A stretch of DNA of 61,423 nucleotides from an uncultured Bacteroidales bacterium (GTDB taxonomy: Bacteria; Bacteroidota; Bacteroidia; Bacteroidales; UBA3663): the NCBI GenBank assembly GCA_905235375.1, contig CAJOLH010000012.1, positions 1 to 61,423 on the forward strand, given 5' to 3'. Each line of letters starts with the position of its first letter. Position 1 is the first letter of the stretch. Shown here piece after piece: positions 43,493 through 52,860 of this stretch. A program made the translations under genes and the position numbers. The notes under the pieces were generated by a model, which was not told where the DNA came from, did not search any database, and worked only from the letters and a program-made list of their open reading frames with translations.

Positions 43493-45946
43493 ATGCGCGT
43501 TCGTATTTATATAATAATGTGTATGGTCGTGTGGGCCATGATGACGATGCCTGGGCTGAGTGCTCAGGTGCGTATCTATGGCACGGTGACCAACGAGCAG
43601 GGGCAGCCCATGGACATTGTTCATGTGCGCCTTCTTCGTGGCAGCATCGGCACGCTGACCAACTTCAAGGGCGAATATGAGCTGCAGGTGGCCGATTCGG
43701 ACACTTTGCGCGTCATCTTCACCTCGTTGGGCTACAAGCGCTTGGAAAGGGTGGTGAACACCCGTGCGGTGCAGCCCAACGAAAGAGACGCACGCCGATT
43801 GCAACTGAACGTGCAGATGCAGCCCAACCAGTCGGTGCTTCAGGACGTGGAGGTGACAACCACTCGGCAGACAGCTCCCGGCAACATAGAGCACATCAAA
43901 GTGGAGAACGTGCGCAATATGCGTTCGACCAGCGGCAACGCCATCGAGGACCTGATAGGCACGCAAGCAGGTGTGAACATGAACAACGAGCTTTCGTCGC
44001 AATACAATGTGCGCGGCGGGTCGTTCGACGAAAACCTTGTTTATGTGAATGGTATCGAGGTCTATCGCCCGCAGCTCATCGCCAGCGGCCAGCAGGAGGG
44101 ACTCTCGTTCATCAATCCTGCCATGGTGGGTGCCGTGGATTTCTCGACAGGTGGCTTTTCGAGCGAATATGGTGACAAGATGAGTTCGGTGCTCGACATC
44201 ACCTACCGGCGACCCGAAGCCATGGATGCCGAAGCGACGCTCAGCCTGACAGGTGGCAGCGCTGCGCTGGGGCAGCGTCTGGGCGGTTTCACGCAGCTGC
44301 ATGGACTGCGCTACAAGCGCAATGCCACGATACTCAACTCGCTGGATACACAAGGCGAATACGACCCAATCTTCTTCGACTACCAGACCTTCCTTACCTG
44401 GGCGTTCGGCAAAGACGAGAAGTGGAGCATGAGCTTTCTCGGCAACATTGCTGTGAATGACTATCGTTTCACCCCCGAGAGCCGCGAGACGACCTTCGGC
44501 ACCAACGAGGAGACACACAGCTTCAAGGTCTATTTCGACGGACATGAGAAAGACCAGTTCGACACCTTCTTCGGTGCCCTGACATTGGGTTACAACGGAC
44601 TTCGGAACACGCGCCTGCAACTGATGGCCTCAGCGTTCATGACCGACGAGGAGGTCACCTACGACATTTCGGGCGAATATTGGATGGATCAGGCGGCCTC
44701 GGTGAGTCAAGCTGGCCTCGGCGTGGGGCGATATATGGAGCATGCGCGCAACTATCTGAAGGCAAAGGTGATGGCACTGTCGCTCAAGGGAAGCACGCAG
44801 ATTGCTCGCAACCGGCTCACCTACGGCATGACGGTGCAGAGCGAGGCTATCGACGACAAGATTGCCGAATGGGAACGCCGCGACTCGGTGGGCTACAGCC
44901 TGCCGCGCGACCCGGGCAAGCTTCGTGTGGTCGAGAACCTCCATTCTGCCTACGATGCCACGACGACACGCCTTTCGGCATTCGTGCAGGACACCTATGG
45001 ATGGGATGCCTTGGGAGGCCGCTTCCTGTTGCAGGGAGGTGTGCGCCTGAGCTATTGGACCTTCAACGAGGAACTGCTCGTGTCGCCCCGTGCATCGCTT
45101 CGCTACACGTTCGGCAAAGACCGTAACAAGCAGGCGCGCTTAGCCACCGGCCTCTATTACCAGTCGCCCTTCTACAAGGAGTATCGCCTGAGCTACACCG
45201 ACGAGGACGGCAACCAGATGGTGGAGATGAACAAGGACATCCGTTCGCAGCGCTCCTGGCAGGTCATCTTGGGCTTGGACCACACCTTTAAGGCATACGA
45301 CCGCCCGTTCAAGTTCACCGTAGAAGGCTATTACAAAGGCATCTCGAACTATATCCCTTACATGGTCGATAATGTTCAGATTCGCTATGCGGGCGAGAAC
45401 AAGGGTTCGGCATACGTCACTGGTATCGACGCGAAGATCTTCGGCGAGTTTGTCGATGGAACGGACTCATGGCTCAGCCTTTCGCTGATGAACAGCAAGG
45501 AGACCTACGACGGACTCAAGACCGCCCGACCTACCGAGCAGCGCTACGGCATCGGTCTTTTCTTCAGCGACTACTATCCAGGGCATGACGATTGGCGCGT
45601 GTTCCTGCGTGGCGTCTTCAACGACGGACAGCCGTTCTTCAGTCCCCAGGGTGGCAGGAAGGCAGGCATATTCCGCACTCCTGCCTACAAGCGTGTCGAT
45701 TTGGGAGCCACCCACGTCTGGGATGCCAAGCACAACCGGTTCATGAATCGTGGCTTCTGGAGCCACGTAAAGGAGATGACCCTTGGTGTCGATATCTTCA
45801 ACCTGATGGACATCGACAACACCAATTCCTACTATTGGGTCACCGTGATCGGCAACGATGGCTCGACGCAGGGCAATCCGACCTACGCAGTGCCCAACTA
45901 CCTGACCGGGCGAATGCTCAATGTGAGCTTCGGGGTGAGGTTCTGA
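43493..45946 (+). CDS. TonB-dependent outer-membrane receptor, 817 residues
   Basis: An N-terminal hydrophobic signal (IYIIMCMVVWAMMTMPGLSAQ) is followed by a carboxypeptidase-regulatory-like domain (VRIYGTVTNEQGQPMDIVHV, SLGYKRLERVV). Next comes a TonB plug (LIGTQAGVNMNNELSSQYNV and FDENLVYVNGIEVYRP) and a 22-strand barrel ending NVSFGVRF with the C-terminal Phe. There is no SusD-type partner next to it and no sugar genes, so the substrate could be a metal complex, a vitamin or a peptide. Length is normal for this class. A word repeat follows. Confidence 0.93.
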   Translation: MRVRIYIIMCMVVWAMMTMPGLSAQVRIYGTVTNEQGQPMDIVHVRLLRGSIGTLTNFKGEYELQVADSDTLRVIFTSLGYKRLERVVNTRAVQPNERDARRLQLNVQMQPNQSVLQDVEVTTTRQTAPGNIEHIKVENVRNMRSTSGNAIEDLIGTQAGVNMNNELSSQYNVRGGSFDENLVYVNGIEVYRPQLIASGQQEGLSFINPAMVGAVDFSTGGFSSEYGDKMSSVLDITYRRPEAMDAEATLSLTGGSAALGQRLGGFTQLHGLRYKRNATILNSLDTQGEYDPIFFDYQTFLTWAFGKDEKWSMSFLGNIAVNDYRFTPESRETTFGTNEETHSFKVYFDGHEKDQFDTFFGALTLGYNGLRNTRLQLMASAFMTDEEVTYDISGEYWMDQAASVSQAGLGVGRYMEHARNYLKAKVMALSLKGSTQIARNRLTYGMTVQSEAIDDKIAEWERRDSVGYSLPRDPGKLRVVENLHSAYDATTTRLSAFVQDTYGWDALGGRFLLQGGVRLSYWTFNEELLVSPRASLRYTFGKDRNKQARLATGLYYQSPFYKEYRLSYTDEDGNQMVEMNKDIRSQRSWQVILGLDHTFKAYDRPFKFTVEGYYKGISNYIPYMVDNVQIRYAGENKGSAYVTGIDAKIFGEFVDGTDSWLSLSLMNSKETYDGLKTARPTEQRYGIGLFFSDYYPGHDDWRVFLRGVFNDGQPFFSPQGGRKAGIFRTPAYKRVDLGATHVWDAKHNRFMNRGFWSHVKEMTLGVDIFNLMDIDNTNSYYWVTVIGNDGSTQGNPTYAVPNYLTGRMLNVSFGVRF

Positions 45947-45952
45947 GGGCTT

Positions 45953-46041
45953 TCGGAGTACTCAGAATACTTTGAGAACTCTGAATACCCCGAATATTCT
46001 GAATACTCCGAATACTCTAAATACTCCGAGAATTCCGAGAT
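45953..46041. repeat. GAATACTCC word repeat after TonB receptor
   Basis: About nine imperfect copies of a 9-10 base word related to GAATACTCC run from just after the receptor stop to 30 bases before the ABC-F start. It is the largest of the intergenic word arrays apart from those at the right edge. Confidence 0.85.
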
Positions 46042-46067
46042 AATCAAGCAAACTACATTAAAATTAA

Positions 46068-47684
<1,617 letters not shown>

Positions 47685-47789
47685 TGGGTCGTTTGGGGAC
47701 ATATTTGTTCCAAAATCGTGACCGATTTGACATCTTCACGCTGCAAATGCAGGATAAAGGGAAGGAATTTTTAGCAATTTTTCAATTTA

Positions 47790-47822
47790 TTTGGTTTAAT
47801 TGTTAAGGATTCCTTATCTTTG
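47790..47822 (+). promoter_or_regulatory. Promoter of the small exported protein gene
   Basis: The -33 box TTTG (47790-47793), a 21-base spacer and the -7 box TATCTTTG (47815-47822) precede the ATG at 47868 by 45 bases. This is a consensus site. Confidence 0.85.
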
Positions 47823-47867
47823 CACCCGTTTTTAACAAATCATAACAACTAATCAACATTACTAAAA

Positions 47868-48308
47868 ATGAAAAAGCTTACACTTCTTTTGCTCGCTTTC
47901 GTGGCCTGCATCAATACTTATGCCTTCAAGTTCGATGGCATCGACCTCAATGGTACCGTAGGTGACATCACCCGTGCTATTTCGAAGAAGAACTATGTAG
48001 CCACTATTGAGAATCCCAACGTGCTCACAGGTCTCTGCCAGGGCACCAAGATCAATCTGTCGTTCAATCTTGCCAACGTAACCGAGAAGAATCACATCGG
48101 TCAGCTCTTCGTCGATATTCCCAATGCCAGTGCCAATGCTTTCATCGAGAATGCCCAGCTCCTCAACATCATCTATCATCAGGTGTCGAACACCGAGGCA
48201 GGTTATCTTTACGAAGTTGACGACGACGGCACAACACTTCTCCTTTCGCGCACCGAGACAGGCATTCGCCTGACCTATAATACCCCTTATTATCAGGCCA
48301 GCAAGTAA
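47868..48308 (+). CDS. Small exported protein of unknown function, 146 residues
   Basis: A signal peptide (MKKLTLLLLAFVACINTYA) precedes a roughly 125-residue beta-rich domain (FKFDGIDLNGTVGDITRAIS, TKINLSFNLANVTEKNHIGQ, GTTLLLSRTETGIRLTYNTP). No cysteine pair or lipobox is seen. I do not recognise the family. It has its own promoter and a strong terminator, so it is a single-gene unit. Confidence 0.85.
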   Translation: MKKLTLLLLAFVACINTYAFKFDGIDLNGTVGDITRAISKKNYVATIENPNVLTGLCQGTKINLSFNLANVTEKNHIGQLFVDIPNASANAFIENAQLLNIIYHQVSNTEAGYLYEVDDDGTTLLLSRTETGIRLTYNTPYYQASK

Positions 48309-48331
48309 GACCTGCGTCAGAGATAAAAAGA

Positions 48332-48374
48332 AAACGACCAGAGGCAAATCATTTGCTGCTCTGGTCGTTTTTTT
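48332..48374 (+). terminator. Rho-independent terminator
   Basis: AAACGACCAGAG (48332-48343) pairs with CTCTGGTCGTTT (48359-48370), with an inner pair GCAAAT/ATTTGC and a T run to 48374. It ends the small exported protein gene. Confidence 0.9.
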
Positions 48375-48447
48375 CGTTATGGAGTTGATTGTACTTTTTA
48401 GCTTTGCCCTTGCTCGCGGTTTGTTTTTCCGTGGTCAGGGCGTTACA

Positions 48448-48912
48448 TTACATTGCGAACCGACGGGAATATTCCGGCTCCTTTCGTGCATTTCGCACAC
48501 GAAGAAGAATGCAGGCAAGGGTCATCAGCAGGAGTGCTGCATACCAAAGCCAATAGCCCGTTGATAGGGTCAGCTGAGCATCGTGACCTGTCTCGAGGTC
48601 GGGAATCGTTTCGTAGAAAAGTAACAGGATGCCCAGAACAGGCATTGGGAAGGAAAGCCAGAAGAGGCTTTTCGCCTTGCGGATGACTATGCAGGAACTG
48701 ACGACGTAGAAGATGTTGGCGAGCCAACAAAGAAAGAGTCCGTTCAGCCCAAACGACATCCAGCCGAACAAGAGGAGGAAGAAGCCGTGGATCTCCAGAT
48801 TGTCGGCTCGCGCACTGACGAAGCACATCGACAGCATATAGCACAGCAGGCTGAAGAAGAATGCCGTGTTATAACTGTGATTCAGGAAGAACAGTTTCTG
48901 TCGGATGTGCAT
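48448..48912 (-). CDS. Small membrane protein of unknown function, 154 residues
   Basis: It has four to five hydrophobic helices (FFFSLLCYMLSMCFV, FFLLLFGWMSFGLNGLFLCW, LFWLSFPMPVLGILLLF, YWLWYAALLLMTLACILL). The loop between the last two is acidic and the C-terminus is basic (RVRNARKEPEYSRRF). No catalytic motif or named family is recognised. It starts 11 bases after the trpS stop and ends the trpS unit. Confidence 0.8.
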   Translation of the reverse strand: MHIRQKLFFLNHSYNTAFFFSLLCYMLSMCFVSARADNLEIHGFFLLLFGWMSFGLNGLFLCWLANIFYVVSSCIVIRKAKSLFWLSFPMPVLGILLLFYETIPDLETGHDAQLTLSTGYWLWYAALLLMTLACILLRVRNARKEPEYSRRFAM

Positions 48913-48923
48913 ATACCTATAAT

Positions 48924-49922
48924 TTAGAACATGCGGATGCCCATGATTTCGCGCATCTGGCTGGTGATTTCATGCACGATGGGGCGCACCTTCTCGGCAC
49001 CCATGCGGCGTACCTTGTTGAGGTAGTCGGTGTCGGCATAGAGCTCTTCGTAGCGCTCGCGGATGGGGCGTGTCACCTTGAGCACGTCTTCGGCAATCTG
49101 CATCTTGAGGTCGCCGTAGCGAATCGAGCAGTCGTTCCAGGCTGTCAGGAACTGGTCATAGACTTCCTGTGTGCTGGTGAGCTTGAGGAAGTAGAAGAGG
49201 TTCTTGATAGGTTCGCTCATCTCGGAGTTGGGCTCGGTGGGAGTCATATCGGTGACTGCCTTCTTGAACTTCTTGATGACGGTCTTGTCATCGTCGTTGA
49301 TATAGATGCAGTTGCCTTCGCTCTTTCCCATCTTTCCACTGCCGTCGAGACCGGGAATCTTGATGGGTTCGCCCTTTGCCTCGTAGGGATGCGGCTCGAC
49401 GAGGAAATCCACCTTGTAGTAGTGGTTGAAGCGCACGGCAAAGTTGCGAGCCATCTCAAGGTGCTGCAGCTGATCCTTGCCTACGGGCACATAATGCGCC
49501 TTGTGCTGCAGGATGTCGGCAGCCATGAGTACGGGGTAGGTGAGCAGGCCGGCATTGACGTTATTGGGGTTCTTGCGTGCCTTGTCCTTGAAAGCTACGG
49601 TCTTTTCGAGTTCGCCCAGATAGGCATGCATATTGAGCAGGGTGTAGAATTCGCAGGTTTCGGGCACGTCGCTCTGCACATATACCATGCACTTTTCAGG
49701 ATCCATTCCTGCAGCGAGATACTCGGCGAGGATGCTGCGGATGTTGGCATTGAGTGCTGTGGGGTCGGGAGCAGTGGTCAGCGAGTGATAGTCGGCAATG
49801 AAGTAGCGGCAATCGTAGTCGTTCTGCATTTCGACAAAGTTGCGAAGTGCACCATAGTAGTTTCCGAGGTGCAGGTGTCCGGTGGCGCGGATGCCACTCA
49901 GGACGATGGGTTTCTTTTCCAT
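48924..49922 (-). CDS. trpS: Tryptophanyl-tRNA synthetase, 332 residues
   Basis: This class I synthetase charges tRNA-Trp. The HIGH-like motif is GIRATGHLHLGNYYGAL, the adenylate loop MAADILQHKAHYVPVGKDQL and the KMSKS-like KMGKSEGNCIY. Length is normal. It lies 31 bases after the inositol-monophosphatase-type gene and 11 bases before the membrane protein gene, so the three form a leftward unit. Confidence 0.96.
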   Translation of the reverse strand: MEKKPIVLSGIRATGHLHLGNYYGALRNFVEMQNDYDCRYFIADYHSLTTAPDPTALNANIRSILAEYLAAGMDPEKCMVYVQSDVPETCEFYTLLNMHAYLGELEKTVAFKDKARKNPNNVNAGLLTYPVLMAADILQHKAHYVPVGKDQLQHLEMARNFAVRFNHYYKVDFLVEPHPYEAKGEPIKIPGLDGSGKMGKSEGNCIYINDDDKTVIKKFKKAVTDMTPTEPNSEMSEPIKNLFYFLKLTSTQEVYDQFLTAWNDCSIRYGDLKMQIAEDVLKVTRPIRERYEELYADTDYLNKVRRMGAEKVRPIVHEITSQMREIMGIRMF

Positions 49923-49953
49923 ATATAATATAGATAATGTATAACTGAATTTG

Positions 49954-50769
49954 TTACTTTACGTTCTGCAATATCAGGCTCACGAGGGCCTCGTTGCCGG
50001 CAGCTATTGACACATTGCGGTCTTCGCGAATGCTGCGCACCACACCGCCTGCCTCTTCGATGATGAGCTGCCCGGCACAGCAGTCCCACGGCTTGATGTT
50101 GAGTTCCCAGTAGCCGTCGAGCATACCGGCAGCCACACAGCAGAGGTCGTAGGCGGCTGCACCCATGCGACGCAGACCACGCAGCTGGGGCAACATCCGG
50201 CAGATGTTGTCGAGATTGTTCTTGTCGCTGCCCACGGTTCCCTTGTCGTAGGGGAATCCGGTGGCAAGGATGCACTGGTCGAGCTGCGTCTTGCGGCTCA
50301 CACGGATGCGGCGTCCGTTCCACTGGGCGCCTTCGCCTCGGACGGCGGTGAAGAGGTCGTCCATCTTTGGAGCATAGACCACGCCTGCAACGGTTTCACC
50401 CTTGTACCTCACGCCGATGCTGACGCAGAAGATGGGCAGGCCCTGCGAATAGTTGTTGGTGCCGTCCAGCGGATCGACCACCCATTCCCAGTCGCTGTTA
50501 GGTTTCTGATGCAGTCCTGTTTCTTCGCCTAAGATACTATGGTTGGGATAGATGGAGGTGATGCGTTCGATGAGCAGTTTCTCGCACGCCTTGTCAACAT
50601 CGGTTACCAGGTCGTGCATGGAGCTCTTGGTCTCGATGCCAAGATGCCTGCTGCGGAACTTTTCCATTTGCAACTTGCCGGCTTGCATGGCCCAGTCGAT
50701 GGCGTATTCGAGAATGGTGTTGGCATCCTCGCTGTTGCTTCGTCGGGTAAACGGATTGGGTAGAATCAT
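49954..50769 (-). CDS. Inositol-monophosphatase-family phosphatase, 271 residues
   Basis: This is a Mg-dependent phosphatase of the IMPase/SuhB/CysQ fold. It has ILGEETGL (metal-binding Glu pair), WVVDPLDGTNNYSQGLPIF (the DPLDGT metal site), GAAAYDLCCVAAG and NIKPWDCCAGQLIIEEAGG. The ATG at 50769 was chosen because an upstream in-frame start would cross the promoter at 50810-50841. Substrate (inositol phosphate, PAP or another) is not fixed by the sequence. Confidence 0.9.
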   Translation of the reverse strand: MILPNPFTRRSNSEDANTILEYAIDWAMQAGKLQMEKFRSRHLGIETKSSMHDLVTDVDKACEKLLIERITSIYPNHSILGEETGLHQKPNSDWEWVVDPLDGTNNYSQGLPIFCVSIGVRYKGETVAGVVYAPKMDDLFTAVRGEGAQWNGRRIRVSRKTQLDQCILATGFPYDKGTVGSDKNNLDNICRMLPQLRGLRRMGAAAYDLCCVAAGMLDGYWELNIKPWDCCAGQLIIEEAGGVVRSIREDRNVSIAAGNEALVSLILQNVK

Positions 50770-50809
50770 ACTATAATGTTGAAATAGATGGGTGCGACTA
50801 TTTGGGGTG

Positions 50810-50841
50810 CAAAGATACATACTTTTCATCGAATATCCAAA
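50810..50841 (-). promoter_or_regulatory. Promoter for the IMPase-trpS unit
   Basis: On the minus strand the -33 TTTG (50841-50838) and the -7 TATCTTTG (50817-50810) are 20 bases apart, 41 bases before the IMPase ATG. It is divergent from the NUDIX promoter. Confidence 0.8.
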
Positions 50842-50896
50842 TTTTCGTGGCAAAATTACTGAATAAAATATTTTTCTGAAAAATAGACACCCAAAA

Positions 50897-50928
50897 TTTG
50901 GAATGTTCGCCGAAAGTCATTATCTTTG
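50897..50928 (+). promoter_or_regulatory. Promoter for NUDIX-mtaB unit
   Basis: TTTG (50897-50900), a 20-base spacer and TATCTTTG (50921-50928) lie 37 bases before the NUDIX ATG. This is a consensus site. Confidence 0.85.
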
Positions 50929-50965
50929 CACCATTGTTTTTTGATACGTCATTATTTAGTATAGT

Positions 50966-51505
50966 ATGATTGACTTGCATTATCCTGACAAGAAGGACAA
51001 GATTGAGATGTTTCCACTAATCGATGAAGATGGGAACGTCATGGGCCGTGCCAGCCGAACTTATTTCCATGGTGGTTCGATGGCTCTCCATCCCGTTGTG
51101 CATCTGCATATTACCGACCTGCAAGGGCGCATATATCTGCAAAAGCGTTCGATGATCAAGGACATTGCGCCTGGCCGTTGGGACACGGCTGTGGGAGGCC
51201 ACGTCAGCTTCGGCGAATGTCTTGAGGAGGCCGTGCGGCGTGAGGCTCATGAGGAGCTTGGGCTGCGTTTCCGCACCGAACCGCGTTACCTTTTCCAGTA
51301 TATATGGGAGTCGGAGCGTGAGCGCGAACTGGTCACATCGTTTCACATTGTCTATAACGGTCGCATAGTGCCCAATAGCGAGGAGGTCGATGAGGGGCGT
51401 TTCTGGACCTACGAGGAACTTCGTCACGAGTTGGGACGTGATGTCTTCACCCAGCAATTCGAGCAGCAGGAATATCGTCATCTGATTCGTTCGCTTTGCC
51501 TGTGA
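50966..51505 (+). CDS. NUDIX hydrolase, 179 residues
   Basis: The NUDIX box GGHVSFGECLEEAVRREAHEELGL (given here as its key residues: Gly at both ends, Glu, and R-E-A-H-E-E) fits GX5EX7REUXEEXGU. The N-terminus has IDEDGNVMGRASRTYFHGGS and LHPVVHLHITDLQGRIYLQK, similar to isopentenyl-diphosphate isomerase-like or YfcD-type NUDIX proteins. It overlaps mtaB by four bases (GTGA). Substrate is not known. Confidence 0.9.
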   Translation: MIDLHYPDKKDKIEMFPLIDEDGNVMGRASRTYFHGGSMALHPVVHLHITDLQGRIYLQKRSMIKDIAPGRWDTAVGGHVSFGECLEEAVRREAHEELGLRFRTEPRYLFQYIWESERERELVTSFHIVYNGRIVPNSEEVDEGRFWTYEELRHELGRDVFTQQFEQQEYRHLIRSLCL

Positions 51506-52830
51506 AAAGGGTTGCCTATTATACGCTTGGCTGTCGCCTGAACTTTGCTGAAACATCCACGTTGGCCTATCGCCTGCAGCAGCTTGGCTTTGAGAAGATT
51601 GGCCCCAAAAGCGGAGAGCAGGCCGACCTTGTGGTGGTCAACACTTGCGCCGTCACCGAACAGGCTACGGCCAAGAGCCGCCAGCAGATCAACAAGCTGG
51701 TGAGCGAACATCCTTCGGCCTACGTAGTCGTGACGGGATGCTACGCGCAGATTGAACCCCGGCAACTGGCCGAGCGTGTGAAGGGCATCGATGTCATCGT
51801 AGGCACCGAATACAAGGGCGACAATATCCTCGCGCTGCTGGGCGACCTCACGAAACGCGACGAGCCGCTGGTCTATTGTACCCAATACAAGGACATTCAG
51901 ACCTTCCATGGAGGTTGTTCGGCTGACGACCGCACGCGTCATTTCCTCAAGGTGCAGGATGGATGCGATTATTTCTGCACCTATTGCACGATTCCTTTGG
52001 CACGCGGACGCAGCCGCAATGCCACGATAGCCGAGCTTGTCGCCATGGCACGCGACGTGGTTGCCAAGGGGGGCAAGGAGATTGTGCTCACGGGTGTCAA
52101 TATCGGTGATTTCGGACGTTCCACGGGGGAAAGTTTCTTCGACCTCTGTCGTGCGCTCGATGGGGTAGAAGGAGTGGAACGCTACCGCATAGGAAGCATT
52201 GAGCCCAATCTGCTCACCGACGAGATGCTGCATTGGATTGCAAACGAGAGCCGTCGCTTTGCACCACATTTCCACATCCCGCTGCAGGCAGGAACGGATG
52301 CAGTCCTGCGCCTGATGCGCCGGCGTTATGACACCAGCCTTTTCGCCCATAAGGTCGAGCTTATCCGAACAGCCTTGCCCCATGCGTTCATCGGTGTCGA
52401 TGTGATGGCAGGTATGCGAGGCGAGACAAGCGAGCTTTTCGAACAGGGGTATTCTTTCATCCGGTCGCTTCCGGTCAGCCAGCTCCATCCGTTTACCTAC
52501 AGCGAGCGTTCGGGAACACAAGCATTGAAGATACAGCCCATTGTGCCGATGCCCGAACGGCATGAGCGGACAGCCCGACTTGTGGCACTCAGCGATCAGA
52601 AGCTGCGCGACTTCTATCGTCAGCAGATGGGTCATTCGCTGAAAGTCCTTTGGGAGCAGCCGCCTCGGCTGAAGGATGGTTCCTTTGCGCCGATGCATGG
52701 TTTTACCGACAACTATATCCGCCTCCAGCGTCCATACGAACCTTCCTTGGTCAACACCTGCCAGGAGGTTACGCTGGGTCACGAAATGATAGAGACCAAC
52801 CAGGGCCCGGCAATTCTGGTCGGGTCGTAA
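51502..52830 (+). CDS. mtaB: tRNA ct6A37 methylthiotransferase MtaB, 442 residues
   Basis: This radical-SAM enzyme turns t6A37 of tRNA into ms2t6A. It has YYTLGCRLNFAETSTLAYRL and VVNTCAVTEQATAKSRQQI (auxiliary-cluster Cys), GCDYFCTYCTIPLARGRSRN (radical-SAM CxxxCxxC) and a C-terminal TRAM domain. The GTG at 51502, overlapping the NUDIX stop, gives the family start (KRVAYYTLGC). The pectinesterase gene follows 30 bases later. Confidence 0.93.
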   Translation: MKRVAYYTLGCRLNFAETSTLAYRLQQLGFEKIGPKSGEQADLVVVNTCAVTEQATAKSRQQINKLVSEHPSAYVVVTGCYAQIEPRQLAERVKGIDVIVGTEYKGDNILALLGDLTKRDEPLVYCTQYKDIQTFHGGCSADDRTRHFLKVQDGCDYFCTYCTIPLARGRSRNATIAELVAMARDVVAKGGKEIVLTGVNIGDFGRSTGESFFDLCRALDGVEGVERYRIGSIEPNLLTDEMLHWIANESRRFAPHFHIPLQAGTDAVLRLMRRRYDTSLFAHKVELIRTALPHAFIGVDVMAGMRGETSELFEQGYSFIRSLPVSQLHPFTYSERSGTQALKIQPIVPMPERHERTARLVALSDQKLRDFYRQQMGHSLKVLWEQPPRLKDGSFAPMHGFTDNYIRLQRPYEPSLVNTCQEVTLGHEMIETNQGPAILVGS

Positions 52831-52860
52831 TTTTAGTTCTTGAATTCTTTTCCCACGAAT

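Noticed and set aside
43493..45946. TonB receptor as part of a polysaccharide utilisation locus
   Set aside because: No SusD-like gene, glycosidase or sensor lies next to it.
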